From Sphingomonadales bacterium 28-55-16 (GTDB lineage Bacteria; Pseudomonadota; Alphaproteobacteria; Sphingomonadales; Sphingomonadaceae), in contig NCGG01000001.1 of NCBI GenBank assembly GCA_002278855.1, positions 1-64,000 on the forward strand: a stretch of 64,000 nt of DNA. The letters run 5' to 3'. Position numbers and translations under genes: made by a program. This document shows, piece by piece, positions 27,820 to 37,931 of this stretch; the first letter of the stretch is position 1, and each line of letters opens with the position of its first letter. The notes under the pieces were generated by a model. That model saw only the letters and a list, made by a program, of their open reading frames with translations, did no database searches and was not told the DNA's origin.

Positions 27820-28862
27820 AGCGCGCGCGCCTTTTTTGCAATCCCACTAAGTGGAAGGATATGAAGGGCAGCTCCATTTTCCGCTGCGGCGCGTGGCATG
27901 CCGTATACCAAGGAAGTTTTCCGGTCCTGCGCGATAGTCGGGCTGCCGCTCTGGCGCATCTTCAAAAGCCCAAGCGCCCCATCGCTGCCCATGCCGGTAA
28001 GAATGATGCCAAGCGCTCGCCCCGGCATTTTCTGGGCGACGGACATAAACAGCTTGTCGATGCTCGGGCGATGACCGGAATGCGCGGGGCCATCGAGCAG
28101 TCGCGACATCGGGCGATTGGTGCCGCGCACGACCAGATGCCGTTCGCTGCCAGGTGCCACATAGACATGGCCAGGTTTGAGGAACGTGTCGGTTTCTGCG
28201 GCCATAACTTTGGCAGGGCATATCGAGTCGAGACGTGTCGTAAGCGCTTCGGCAAATGATCCGAAAATATGCTGCACGATAAGCGTCGGCGGGCAATTTC
28301 TATCCCAATTGGCAAGCAACTGGGTCAATGCCTCTACGCCGCCGGTTGATGCACCAATCGCGATCAATTCAGGCGTCGCCGTCGATAGGGGCATCGCTAA
28401 GGGCGGATTCAACCCAGCCGCGACTGGCGGTGTTGCTAATTTTTTTCCTTCCAGACTGGTTCGCCCGTGCCGCGCCGCCAGATGTATAAGCCGCGAAAGC
28501 ATGCCACCATCAGCGGCGATCGTATCGCCACCGAAACCCTGCGGCTTTACGTAACAGTCAAACGCACCAATTTGCAGCGCCTGCATAGTCGTGTCGGCGC
28601 CCTTTGACGTCAGGCTGGACACGATAATGACCGGCATGGGGCGCAATGTCATAATCTTTGCTAGAAATTCGAGGCCATTCATGCCCGGCATTTCGATATC
28701 AAGCGTGATGACGTCCGGGTTGAGTAGGCGGATCATCGACCGTGCTTCATTGGCATCGGCCGCCGCGCCAACGACCTCAATATCGCTATCAACCTCCAGT
28801 AGCATCTGAAGGACGGCGCGCATGGTGGGGGAATCGTCTACGATCAGAGTACGGACAGCCAT
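27807..28862 (-). CDS. cheB: Protein-glutamate methylesterase/glutamine deamidase CheB
   Basis: 351 residues: receiver (phosphoacceptor Asp55 in ITLDIEMPGMNG), linker, and methylesterase domain. The full triad is visible: Ser172 (GASTGGVEAL), His198 (LIVQHIFG), Asp294 (TGMGSDGALG). It removes methyl groups from chemoreceptors when phosphorylated by CheA. Start overlaps the stop of cheR (TAATG). Confidence 0.94.
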   Translation of the reverse strand: MAVRTLIVDDSPTMRAVLQMLLEVDSDIEVVGAAADANEARSMIRLLNPDVITLDIEMPGMNGLEFLAKIMTLRPMPVIIVSSLTSKGADTTMQALQIGAFDCYVKPQGFGGDTIAADGGMLSRLIHLAARHGRTSLEGKKLATPPVAAGLNPPLAMPLSTATPELIAIGASTGGVEALTQLLANWDRNCPPTLIVQHIFGSFAEALTTRLDSICPAKVMAAETDTFLKPGHVYVAPGSERHLVVRGTNRPMSRLLDGPAHSGHRPSIDKLFMSVAQKMPGRALGIILTGMGSDGALGLLKMRQSGSPTIAQDRKTSLVYGMPRAAAENGAALHILPLSGIAKKARALCRV

Positions 28863-29731
28863 TACGTCGTCCTTTGATAGATAGTTTTGCCTACGGCAGT
28901 CAGATACGCCTCTGCCGGCCCGGATAGCCGTTCACTATGGCCAATATACAGATAGCCCGACGGGGCGAGCTGCTGGGCAAAGCGCAAAAGCAACTGTTCT
29001 TTTGTCGCGGTATCGAAATAAATCATGACGTTTCGGCAAAAAATGGCGTCAAACAATCCGTCGAATGGCCATTGATGCAGCAAGTTTAAGGATCGGAAGC
29101 GCATCAAATTTTGAACGGTCGGCGCGATGATGGCATCGTCGCCATCGCTTTTCGTCCAATGGTTGCGAAGGTCAGCCGGAACAGGTGCCAATGCGCTTTT
29201 GGCGTATTTCGCGGCGCGTGCCTTCTCAATCGCATGATCAGCTAAGTCGCTTGCTAGGAACCGAATGTCCTTGGCTGCTATCCGCAAGCCTTCGCTCCGG
29301 CTTTCGCCGAGCAAGGCCATGCCAAGAGAATACACCTCTTCGCCACTTGAACACCCAGCCGACCAGATGCGGACGGGTTCGCCGCGCATGGCTTTGTCAA
29401 TCAGTTCCGGCCGCATGGTTTCGATGAAATGGTCGTAATGATGCGCTTCGCGATAGAAATATGTGTGGTTGGTCGTAAGAAGATTGACCATCACCCGTCG
29501 CTCATCGGCATCTTTGGTGACCAACTTGATATATTCTGCAAAACTGTCCGTTCGATGAATGCGCAACCGCGGCGTAAGGCGCGAATAGACCAGCGTTGCC
29601 TTGCCATCAGTATAAACATTGCCGGATTCACTGTAGACAATATTGGCAATGGCCGCGAAGTCGGCGCGCGAAAAAATGACATCATTCGTGGTGTCAAAAG
29701 GGCATAGCGATGAAACAAGAAGCGTGCTCAT
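28862..29731 (-). CDS. cheR: Chemoreceptor glutamate methyltransferase CheR
   Basis: 289 residues. CheR methylates receptor glutamates with S-adenosylmethionine. N-terminal helical domain, then the SAM-binding domain with RIWSAGCSSGEEVYSLGM and a late IFCRNVMIYFD and GYLYIGHSERL. It overlaps the cheA stop by 4 bp (ATGA). The receptor at 32148 ends in a CheR-docking-like pentapeptide. Confidence 0.94.
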   Translation of the reverse strand: MSTLLVSSLCPFDTTNDVIFSRADFAAIANIVYSESGNVYTDGKATLVYSRLTPRLRIHRTDSFAEYIKLVTKDADERRVMVNLLTTNHTYFYREAHHYDHFIETMRPELIDKAMRGEPVRIWSAGCSSGEEVYSLGMALLGESRSEGLRIAAKDIRFLASDLADHAIEKARAAKYAKSALAPVPADLRNHWTKSDGDDAIIAPTVQNLMRFRSLNLLHQWPFDGLFDAIFCRNVMIYFDTATKEQLLLRFAQQLAPSGYLYIGHSERLSGPAEAYLTAVGKTIYQRTT

Positions 29732-31836
29732 GCCGCAGCCTGCAGATCATCGGCCAGCATGTCGCAGGTCGCCAGCGCTTCAATATCAGCGATCAGGGCG
29801 ATGCGCCCATCGCCAAGTATCGTTGCGCCAGCCACGCCATCGACGGCTCTATAATTTGTCTCAAGACTTTTTATAACGACCTGCCGCTGATCACAGATAG
29901 TATCGACCATAAGAACGACCTGACCCCTCGCTTCTGTTTCAACGACAATTAGGACCGCTTTCGACGGGTCGCTCTGCGCTTCGGCAATGTCGAGTGCTGC
30001 GGCAACCGACTGTATGGGCAAGAACCGGCCGCGGACGTTAAGCACATTGTGGCCCGGGCCAACGGCCTGGACATCGCCCTCCTGCGGTTGCAGGCATTCG
30101 ACGATATGGGTCAACGGCATCACAAGCGTTTCCGTGCCTACCTTGATGATCATCCCGTCGGCAATTGCCAGCGTCAGTGGTAGAGCCAGTGTGAATGTTG
30201 AACCGACACCGGGGCGCGAGACGATCGTTACCCGCCCGCCAAGCGCCTGAATATTCTGTTTCACAACGTCCATGCCGACGCCGCGACCGGAAATGTTGGA
30301 TACGGTCTGCGCGGTCGAAAAGCCCGGCGCAAAAACAAGATTGTCGATCTCTTCGTCGGTCAGCTTTGCATCGCGCGCGACGATCCCGCGTTCAAGTGCT
30401 TTGGCAAGGACGCGTTCACGATTGATACCGCGCCCATCATCGGCAACCGCGATGAGAATGCGGCCGCCGCGATGTTCCGCAGACAGTCGGATGACGCCTT
30501 GTTCCGGTTTGCCGGCAGCTGCGCGTTCTTCGGGGGTTTCGAGGCCGTGGTCGACGGCATTGCGGATAAGGTGAGTCAATGGCTCGGCAATGCGTTCGAT
30601 AACGGTTTTGTCGAGCTCGGTGCTCTCGCCCTCGACATCTAGGCGGACGCTCTTGCCGGTTTGTGCTTCCACTTCGCGGATGATGCGTGGCACGCGACTG
30701 AACACCGCACTGACCGGCTGTGCGCGCAAAGACATGGCGCAATCCTGAAGTTCGCGTGTCAGATATTCGAGTTGCGACATTTCATCGCTGGAATTCACGC
30801 CAATGCTCTCCAACCGCTGCACGAGCATCGCCTGCGTGATGACAAGTTCACCGACGGTGTCGACAAGCCGGTCGAGCTTGTCGAGATCAACCCGGATAGT
30901 GGGCGTCGGCGCAATCGGCGTTGCGAATAACTTTGGTTGTGGCTCATGATCTGCAGGCGCAGGCGCAGGCGCAGGCGCGGTTTCGACAATAAGGGATTGA
31001 ACGGCCACCAATGCGACCTCGGATTCAGGCGTGACTGCGGCTTGGCTTATCGAAAGGATGTAATCATCGACGACAAAATCGAAGATTTCGTCAATGGTCC
31101 CGCGATCAACATGATCAGCAAGTTCGATCGTCCAGATGAGATAAGATTGGTCGGTTTCGATCATATCGATTTCGGGTAGCGCAGAAACATCGAGATTGAC
31201 GACCTTGCCCCCAAGGCTGCACAGCTCGCGAATGACGCGCAGCGGCTCGCTGCCATTTGCCATTGCTTCAGCCTTTGGTTGGACCTTAACAATCCATGGG
31301 CGCAGGGTTTCAGCCGTTTCTTCGCCCAGATCGAGATCAAGATCGGCCAGTAGAAGGTCAAAGTCGAGCGCGCTATCGTCGTCCGATGTATCAGTGTTCG
31401 GTCCCGTATCAGCAACCGGCAAGCCCGTCTCGACATCAGCGGATGCAACGACTGGAGGAGCGGCACATGCAATCGCCTCAAGCTCGGCGCTGATGTGTTG
31501 GTCATCGGGGTTGTCCGCCTCCCCCTTAATTGCGCGCACATGATCCGTGAGCAGGTCGAGCGCCTGAAAAAGCGTTTTCATTAGCCCCATGTCTATTGGC
31601 CGTTCGCCATCGCGGGCCTGTTGCAACACGGTTTCAAACTTGTGCGTAAAGGCTTGCAGGTTGCTGAACCCAAATGCGCCGGCACCTCCTTTAATCGAAT
31701 GCACCGCACGAAAAATGCTGTTGATCGCTTCGCCATCAGTCGGGTCAACTTGACACGCTTTAAGCCCCTCTTCCGCAACGCTCAGGCCCTCGTCACATTC
31801 CATCAGGAATATGTTCTGGATTTCTTCATTTGTCAT
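29728..31836 (-). CDS. cheA: Chemotaxis histidine kinase CheA
   Basis: 702 residues. P1 (HPt) with phosphorylated His46 in VHSIKGGAGAFGF; a divergent P2-like region (about 150-275) after an acidic Leu/Asp-rich linker; a Pro/Ala linker (about 285-305); dimerisation P3; ATPase P4 with LIRNAVDHGLETPEER (N box), DDGRGINRE and GRGVGMDVV (G boxes); and a CheW-like P5 at the end. It autophosphorylates and passes phosphate to CheY and CheB. Part of the single long che operon. Confidence 0.95.
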   Translation of the reverse strand: MTNEEIQNIFLMECDEGLSVAEEGLKACQVDPTDGEAINSIFRAVHSIKGGAGAFGFSNLQAFTHKFETVLQQARDGERPIDMGLMKTLFQALDLLTDHVRAIKGEADNPDDQHISAELEAIACAAPPVVASADVETGLPVADTGPNTDTSDDDSALDFDLLLADLDLDLGEETAETLRPWIVKVQPKAEAMANGSEPLRVIRELCSLGGKVVNLDVSALPEIDMIETDQSYLIWTIELADHVDRGTIDEIFDFVVDDYILSISQAAVTPESEVALVAVQSLIVETAPAPAPAPADHEPQPKLFATPIAPTPTIRVDLDKLDRLVDTVGELVITQAMLVQRLESIGVNSSDEMSQLEYLTRELQDCAMSLRAQPVSAVFSRVPRIIREVEAQTGKSVRLDVEGESTELDKTVIERIAEPLTHLIRNAVDHGLETPEERAAAGKPEQGVIRLSAEHRGGRILIAVADDGRGINRERVLAKALERGIVARDAKLTDEEIDNLVFAPGFSTAQTVSNISGRGVGMDVVKQNIQALGGRVTIVSRPGVGSTFTLALPLTLAIADGMIIKVGTETLVMPLTHIVECLQPQEGDVQAVGPGHNVLNVRGRFLPIQSVAAALDIAEAQSDPSKAVLIVVETEARGQVVLMVDTICDQRQVVIKSLETNYRAVDGVAGATILGDGRIALIADIEALATCDMLADDLQAAA

Positions 31837-31860
31837 TGATCGGTCCCGATCCAGATAAGG

Positions 31861-32163
31861 TCATGACAGCCCCAGCAACAAGCTGGCCCCCGCCAGCTTT
31901 GCAGCAGCATTGAGTGGATCGCTTGGTTGCGTAATCTCAATTTTCGAACGGCGGTGATTGGCACTGGCAAAGCCACTCAGTAAGATCTGCAGGCCAGCCT
32001 GACCGATCTGCTTCACCTTGCTGCCATCAATCTTGACGTCTTCGCCCGCCTTGATGGCAATGGCGAACGCGGCTGCCGCAGAAGCCGCAGCCGATCGGTC
32101 AACATTTTCGGGCAAGGTAAACTCGAGCCCCGCGTTTTTCAGGCGGGTCAAAACTCGGTCCAA
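31861..32163 (-). CDS. STAS-domain protein of the chemotaxis operon
   Basis: About 100 residues of STAS/anti-anti-sigma fold (TLPENVDRSAA, VKIDGSKVKQIGQAGLQILLSG). The conserved Ser phosphosite of SpoIIAA-like proteins is not obvious; the region has GQAG. The only starts are non-ATG: TTG at 32163 (overlapping the receptor gene by 16 nt) or internal TTG codons, so the N-terminus is uncertain. It lies 24 nt before cheA. A STAS protein at the head of a che operon recurs in several bacteria, but its role is unclear. Confidence 0.75.
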   Translation of the reverse strand: MDRVLTRLKNAGLEFTLPENVDRSAAASAAAAFAIAIKAGEDVKIDGSKVKQIGQAGLQILLSGFASANHRRSKIEITQPSDPLNAAAKLAGASLLLGLS

Positions 32164-33968
32164 TCTTCATTGCTTGGCACCGCCTTCAACGCGAGGTTAC
32201 CCGACACCCAAGGCGTGGCCGTTTTTCGAACACTGGCTGGCTTGCCTTTACTCTTTGGGGCTGCCGCCTTTATTGCCTTAAAGTGCGCAACAAGCTCCGC
32301 CAGTTGATTGGCTTCGGACGCGAGACTGCGCGCAGCAGCAGTGCTTTCGTCGACCATTGCCGCGTTCTGCTGTGTCATTTTATCCATATCGCTGACAGCG
32401 ACGTTGATTTGGTTCAGACTGGAGGCCTGCATTTCGGTAGAGGACGAAATTTCGCGGGCAAGCGCGTTGATTTCGCCAACCTTTTCGACAATTCTCCCAA
32501 GCATGTCGCCGGTCTTGTCGACAAGAGACACGCCGCGTTCGACCTGACTCGTCGATTGCGTAATGAGGTTCTTAATGTCCTTCGCCGCATCGGCCGACCG
32601 CTGCGCTAAGGCGCGCACTTCGTTCGCCACGACCGCAAAACCCTTGCCCGCATCGCCAGCACGGGCTGCTTCGACGCCAGCGTTGAGGGCTAGCAGGTTG
32701 GTCTGAAACGCAATGCCATCGATCACATTGATGATCTGTGCAATCTCTTGCGCGCTTTGCTCAATGTCACCCATAGCGGTTACCGCCTGGCGAACAATTT
32801 CCCCACCTTCTGTGGCTTCATAATGTGTTTCAGACACGGATTTGCTTACGTTCTGAGCACTTTTCGCGGTTTCGCGGACAGCAGCTGTAACCTCACTCAT
32901 TGCCGCTGCAGTCTCCTCAAGCGATGCTGCCTGTTGTTCCGTACGCCGAGCAAGATCGTCCGATGCGGTGCTGATTTCTGCAGAACCGGTGCTGACACTT
33001 TCTGCGGAGCCGGCAACCTTACCAATGATGCTGCCAAGCTCTTGTGCGGCATCGTTGAAGTCCGCGCGCAATGCTTCGTAGCGTTCATCGAATTCTGTTT
33101 CGATGCGATGGTCCATGTCGCCACTGGAAAGGGCCTTTAATCCCTTGGCAAGTTCACCAACAACAAGGCTCTGCGCCGCTTCGTCCGCTTGCTTTGATAG
33201 GGCAGCTTCGCGGAAAAATTCGACCGACTTGGCCATCGATCCGATCTCGTCATTGCGCGTCGCAGCCGGCACGTTGACGTTAAAATCACCGCGGGCCATG
33301 GTGGCCATGGCGTTCGATGTTTCGGCCACAGGGCCAACGATTTTGCGGATTACGAACCATGCTGCGGCGCAGATGGACAACAGCATCAGCAGCGCAATGA
33401 TAGACGCTTGAACGATCGCCCACTGCAACGATGCATCAGCGTCGGCTTTAAAGGTCGTGAATTGGGCGTTCACGTCCGTCACCAGAGCATCGATACGCTT
33501 GCGATGTTCTTGATAATATTGTGTCAGGCGCGCGTGACTGGCCCGCACGGCCTCCGCATCACCGCGTTCTGCAGCTGGCAGGAAAACATTGTCAATTTCG
33601 CTCCAAAAGCGGTTGGCAGGTTCGAATGTATCGACATTGACCTGCTTTTTCAGTTCTGGATCCAACGATGAATTTTTCCAGTGCTCCTGGCGATCTTTGA
33701 ATGCTTGCTGCTGCTGGGCAAGACGCGCTTTACCCTCCTTCAAGAATTCGGCTGACAAGGTAATCGATGTAGCCTCCAAGTAAGGCTCAATGATATATGC
33801 GGGTGGAGGCAAGATATCGGCGAGCAGATCACTCGTTGTCTGGTTGTCCACCTGCAGGGGGCCGCCGAAGCGGATATTGTTGATGGTGCTGCCGGTCAGC
33901 AGCATGCCGATAACAAATATAGCTGCGACAATCGCTGCTCCGAGCTTGCTTATGCGCTGGATAGTCAT
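32148..33968 (-). CDS. Methyl-accepting chemotaxis protein
   Basis: About 606 residues from ATG 33968 (an upstream open frame of 69 codons is discarded; GAGGGG lies about 11 nt before this ATG). Transmembrane helix 1 (about 8-29), periplasmic helical-bundle sensor (about 35-210), helix 2 (about 212-235), HAMP (about 236-290), then the long cytoplasmic coiled-coil with the conserved hairpin tip IINVIDGIAFQTNLLALNA and AGDAGKGFAVVANEVR. The last five residues are DWTEF, an xWxxF tether for CheR/CheB. First gene of the che operon. Confidence 0.93.
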   Translation of the reverse strand: MTIQRISKLGAAIVAAIFVIGMLLTGSTINNIRFGGPLQVDNQTTSDLLADILPPPAYIIEPYLEATSITLSAEFLKEGKARLAQQQQAFKDRQEHWKNSSLDPELKKQVNVDTFEPANRFWSEIDNVFLPAAERGDAEAVRASHARLTQYYQEHRKRIDALVTDVNAQFTTFKADADASLQWAIVQASIIALLMLLSICAAAWFVIRKIVGPVAETSNAMATMARGDFNVNVPAATRNDEIGSMAKSVEFFREAALSKQADEAAQSLVVGELAKGLKALSSGDMDHRIETEFDERYEALRADFNDAAQELGSIIGKVAGSAESVSTGSAEISTASDDLARRTEQQAASLEETAAAMSEVTAAVRETAKSAQNVSKSVSETHYEATEGGEIVRQAVTAMGDIEQSAQEIAQIINVIDGIAFQTNLLALNAGVEAARAGDAGKGFAVVANEVRALAQRSADAAKDIKNLITQSTSQVERGVSLVDKTGDMLGRIVEKVGEINALAREISSSTEMQASSLNQINVAVSDMDKMTQQNAAMVDESTAAARSLASEANQLAELVAHFKAIKAAAPKSKGKPASVRKTATPWVSGNLALKAVPSNEDWTEF

Positions 33969-34200
33969 TTCTGTGCGAGTCCCCTCGAATTCGGTAGCAA
34001 GTCCCTCCGCGCGGCGCACAGAAGGCATCGCGGCAGGAGGCCGCTTCGATGTTAACGGCGGGCTGGATAAAAGTTTTAATTGAGGTCTGTGAAGCGGGCG
34101 ATCGCTTGGGGGAATAGCGCGTTGATTGCTATGTGCTTGCCAATAGCAAAATCTCGCCGCGATTTGCGCGGGCATCGCTCGGTCGGTGATTTGAAAATAA

Positions 34201-34276
<76 letters not shown>

Positions 34277-34363
34277 CCATTTCGGGAGAGGCGAATGCGC
34301 GGTCCCGTTTGGAGCGCCGCCTTTGCTGGGATTCGCGGGCTTTGTCAAGCATGGCTGCGGGAT

Positions 34364-35476
34364 TTATTGGAATTGGCCACGCTTTGCGCCGGGATGGCGT
34401 TCGATGGACATGATGATACCAACGCATAACATCATCGTCAGCATCGACGATCCGCCGTGACTGACAAAGGGCAGCGGTATGCCGGCAACTGGCGCCAGGC
34501 CAACAACCATCAACAAATTGATCATGATGTAAAAGAATATAGTGCAGGTCAGGCCCGCTGCGACCAGCTGCCCGTACCGCGTCCTGCTCCGCATGGCGAC
34601 GCGCAAGCCCCAACGCATCAGTAGGAAGTAAAGGAACAGGATGAAGAAACCACCGACGATTCCCCATTCCTCCGCCATTGTAGCAAAGACAAAATCGGTA
34701 TGCCCTTCGGGCAGATAATCGAGATGGCTTTGTGTGCCATTGCCAAAGCCTTTGCCAAAGATGCCCCCCGATCCAATCGCAATTTTTGACTGGGTGATAT
34801 GATAGCCGGTGCCAAGAGGGTCATTTTCAGGGTTGAGGAAAATCAGGACGCGGTCTTGCTGATACGGCTTCATACCGAAAAAATAGACCAAGGGTGCAAG
34901 CACCGCGACGCCTGCGCCCGCGCCGATAAAGTAAATCAGTGGTAAGCCCGCCATGAAACCAACCACCCCTAACCCAAACGCATAAGCGATGGCAGCGTCG
35001 AAATCGGGTTGGATGATCACGAGCGCACTTGGCAGCACCAAGAGTAAAACAAGCGGCCAGATGGCGTCTATGCCGAATATCCGGTTGGGTGGAAGCCGGT
35101 CGAAAAACCATGCGGCGGCTAACACCATCACGGGTTTCATCAACTCGGAAGGCTGAAGCGTGATAAAGCCTAAGTTGATCCATCGCTGACTTCCGCCGCC
35201 GACAAAACCCATGAGTTCCACGACCACGAGCAAGAGCACGAGCACCAGATATAAAGGGAAGGTAATTGATTTCCAAAATTCCAGTGGCATCCGCGACATG
35301 GCAATTGCCATACCGAGCAGCACGATAAAGCGCAGGACATGCTTGCCCGCCCAAGGTTCCAGATGCCCGCCAGCTGCGGAATATAAAACGGTGGCGCCAA
35401 AGCCAACCAATGCCATCAGAATGAAGATAACGCGCCAGGGCAGGGCCGCGATGGGTGCAGGGACTATGCCGTTCAT
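34364..35476 (-). CDS. rodA: Peptidoglycan glycosyltransferase RodA
   Basis: 370 residues, multi-pass SEDS-family protein that polymerises glycan strands for side-wall growth with PBP2. Motifs: GGGSQRWINLGFITLQPSELMKPV (read as GGGSQRW, LQPSELMKP), FIFLNPENDPLGTGYH-type segment, and the final GIPLPFVSHGGSSMLT. It overlaps mrdA by 4 bp. Last gene of the mre operon. Confidence 0.94.
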   Translation of the reverse strand: MNGIVPAPIAALPWRVIFILMALVGFGATVLYSAAGGHLEPWAGKHVLRFIVLLGMAIAMSRMPLEFWKSITFPLYLVLVLLLVVVELMGFVGGGSQRWINLGFITLQPSELMKPVMVLAAAWFFDRLPPNRIFGIDAIWPLVLLLVLPSALVIIQPDFDAAIAYAFGLGVVGFMAGLPLIYFIGAGAGVAVLAPLVYFFGMKPYQQDRVLIFLNPENDPLGTGYHITQSKIAIGSGGIFGKGFGNGTQSHLDYLPEGHTDFVFATMAEEWGIVGGFFILFLYFLLMRWGLRVAMRSRTRYGQLVAAGLTCTIFFYIMINLLMVVGLAPVAGIPLPFVSHGGSSMLTMMLCVGIIMSIERHPGAKRGQFQ

Positions 35477-37380
35477 GCCGTCGGGTCCAGTGGCGGTGGT
35501 AGCGCAGGCTGCCCCTGATACATCGCGTATTTCGCCGCCATGCGTTGTTCGATATTGCCGCCCCAGCCTGCCTCGAGCGCCTCTAGCGAAGCCATGGCCT
35601 GCGCACGGTCATACAAGAAGGTCAGAACATCTTTGGCAATCGGCGCGGCTGCCCGTGCGCCACCCATGCCGTGTTCGATAACAACCGATGCCGCGTAACG
35701 CGGTGCGGAAACGGGTGCAAAGCATACGAACAACCCGTGGTCACGATATTTCCATGCACCGGACTGCCCGCGTTGCGCCCCTGCAATACGGCGAACTTGA
35801 GCGGTGCCGGTTTTGCCTGCCATCGTGATATTTTCAAGCTGCAGCCTGCTGCGCACGGCTGTTCCGGCACCATTGACAACCAAGTTCATTCCGTCCCGCA
35901 CGACATCGAGATGCTCTGTTGGAAAGGATAACGCTTTGGGTGCCGTACGTTTTTGCAGCAAAATTTCGGGCTGCACATTTAAGCCAGAGGAGATGCGAGC
36001 GGCCATTACCGCCAGTTGGAACGGACTTGCGATGATGTAGCCTTGACCAATGACCGCGTTCAGCGTGTCGGAATCGGTCCATTTTTGGTCATATTTGCGC
36101 ATTTTCCATGCACTGTCGGGGACCGTGCCATAACGTTGCGAAGGGAAAGGCAGCGGAAATTCCTGACCAAGGCCTAACTCACGTCCGACGGGCGCGATAT
36201 TGTCGTACCCAATCCTGTGCCCCATGGCATAAAAATAGGTGTTGCAGCTTTTCATGATCGCGGTGCGCATGTTCACTGCACCATGGCGACCGAGGCATTT
36301 GAACACGCGATTACCCAGTCGATACCCGCCATTACAGATAACTGTCTCTTCCGGGTCGACGCCATGGCGCAGCATGGCGAGGCCAGCGACCGGTTTTAGG
36401 GTAGAGCCGGGGGGATATAGCCCCTGCAGCGCCTTGTTCAGCATTGGGATATGGTCGTCGCTATTCAGCATTTTCCACTCGACCCGGCCAATGCCGTCGG
36501 AAAAGCTGTTGGGATCGTAACAAGGCATGGATGCCATCGTAAGAATGTCACCTGTGAGACAATCGAACACAACGACCGACCCTGATTCCAGACCAAGGCG
36601 GCGGGCAGCATAATTGTGCAGATCAATATCAATGGTAAGTTGTACGGGCTTGCCCGGCGTATCGGGCCGTGTGGCGAGGTCACGGACAATTTTGCCGCCC
36701 GCGGTTACTTCCGTCCGCTTTGCCCCCGGTTCGCCCTGCAAACGGTCTTCCAGTGTCTTTTCAAGGCCATCCTTGCCGACCTTAAACCCTGGCGTAATCA
36801 GCAGCGGGTTTTTGTTCTTCTGATATTCTTCGGCCGAAACCGTGCCGACATATCCAATCAAATGACCCACCGCCGCGCCGCTCGGGTAAAAACGTGAATA
36901 GCCCTGCCGCGGGCTGACCCCAGGTAAGTCCGGCAAGCGAACGCTGACCGCGGCAAATCGTTCATAATCTAGGCCGTCGGCAACCTGCACCGGTTGAAAC
37001 CCTTGCGCGTTCTTAAGCTCGCGGTGAATTCGGTCGACATCATCGTTGGAAAGCGTAAGCAATTCCGCAAGCGTCCGGACCGTTTCTTCCTTTTGCACCA
37101 ACCGATCAGGGATGATGTCCACGCGAAAGTCGGCGCGGTTGGTAGCTATTGGTTTGCCATATCGGTCCACGAACCAGCCCCGGCGCGGGGGAATGATCGT
37201 CAGATTAACGCGGTTGCTTTCGGCTAACAGCTTGTATTTTTCATTATCGGCCACTGCGATATATGACATGCGCGCAGCCACAGTCAGGCCAACCGCCGCC
37301 TGCACGCCGCCGACAAAAACGGCGCGCCGTGTGAAGGTAAAGTCAAGCTGCCCTGACGTGACCTGCTTTTCGACCTTCAT
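35473..37380 (-). CDS. mrdA: Penicillin-binding protein 2
   Basis: 635 residues. One N-terminal membrane helix (about 18-38), pedestal/dimerisation domain, and transpeptidase domain with active-site Ser in PPGSTLKPVAG (SxxK), SCN in IMKSCNTYFYAMG and KTG in MAGKTGTAQV. It cross-links peptidoglycan during elongation. Overlaps mreD and rodA by 4 bp each (ATGA), indicating tight coupling. Confidence 0.95.
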   Translation of the reverse strand: MKVEKQVTSGQLDFTFTRRAVFVGGVQAAVGLTVAARMSYIAVADNEKYKLLAESNRVNLTIIPPRRGWFVDRYGKPIATNRADFRVDIIPDRLVQKEETVRTLAELLTLSNDDVDRIHRELKNAQGFQPVQVADGLDYERFAAVSVRLPDLPGVSPRQGYSRFYPSGAAVGHLIGYVGTVSAEEYQKNKNPLLITPGFKVGKDGLEKTLEDRLQGEPGAKRTEVTAGGKIVRDLATRPDTPGKPVQLTIDIDLHNYAARRLGLESGSVVVFDCLTGDILTMASMPCYDPNSFSDGIGRVEWKMLNSDDHIPMLNKALQGLYPPGSTLKPVAGLAMLRHGVDPEETVICNGGYRLGNRVFKCLGRHGAVNMRTAIMKSCNTYFYAMGHRIGYDNIAPVGRELGLGQEFPLPFPSQRYGTVPDSAWKMRKYDQKWTDSDTLNAVIGQGYIIASPFQLAVMAARISSGLNVQPEILLQKRTAPKALSFPTEHLDVVRDGMNLVVNGAGTAVRSRLQLENITMAGKTGTAQVRRIAGAQRGQSGAWKYRDHGLFVCFAPVSAPRYAASVVIEHGMGGARAAAPIAKDVLTFLYDRAQAMASLEALEAGWGGNIEQRMAAKYAMYQGQPALPPPLDPTA

Positions 37381-37931
37381 GTTGCCAATCGCCAGCTGTC
37401 AAGGCGCGCACATACGCGCACGACGAGAGGATATAGCAATACCGACACTATCATCTGTGGCACCAATAATCCGGGTTCTGGTGCTGCGTGCGCAAGGCCA
37501 GCGCTCCACAACCCGCCGAGCAAAACGGCTGGGATAAGCAAGGCTGCAATCAGCCAGTCTTGTCGATAATCGCGCCAGACTACCCGCGAATCGATAACTT
37601 CGATGGTCAAAATCGCAAGTGACCAAAGTAGGCCAGCACTGCCAAAGGGCTGACCACTGAAAAGATCATCGATCAACCCGAAGGGCACACCTGACCATAC
37701 GGGCAGCAAGCCGGGGCGCATCAGGCGCCAGCTTAGAAACATCAAAAGGCCGAAGGGCGGCAGCAGAGGTTCCGCGGTAAAGATCGGCAATGTCGTGACC
37801 ATCGACGACAGAACAACCGAGGCAATTGGAATAGCCAGCATCTTGAGCACTGATTGTTCGCGGTCAAAACGGCTTTCATATTCGCGTCCCGGCCGTGTCG
37901 GCAGGCGAATGGCGGTTACTGGAATTTTCAC
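37377..37931 (-). CDS. mreD: Rod shape-determining protein MreD
   Basis: 184 residues, small inner-membrane protein of the elongasome with about five or six hydrophobic segments. The segment LPIWSGVPFGLIDDLFSGQPFGSAGLLW (central GLIDDLFSGQPFG) is the usual MreD signature. Identity is supported by position between mreC and mrdA with 4-bp overlaps on both sides. Confidence 0.9.
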   Translation of the reverse strand: MKIPVTAIRLPTRPGREYESRFDREQSVLKMLAIPIASVVLSSMVTTLPIFTAEPLLPPFGLLMFLSWRLMRPGLLPVWSGVPFGLIDDLFSGQPFGSAGLLWSLAILTIEVIDSRVVWRDYRQDWLIAALLIPAVLLGGLWSAGLAHAAPEPGLLVPQMIVSVLLYPLVVRVCARLDSWRLAT

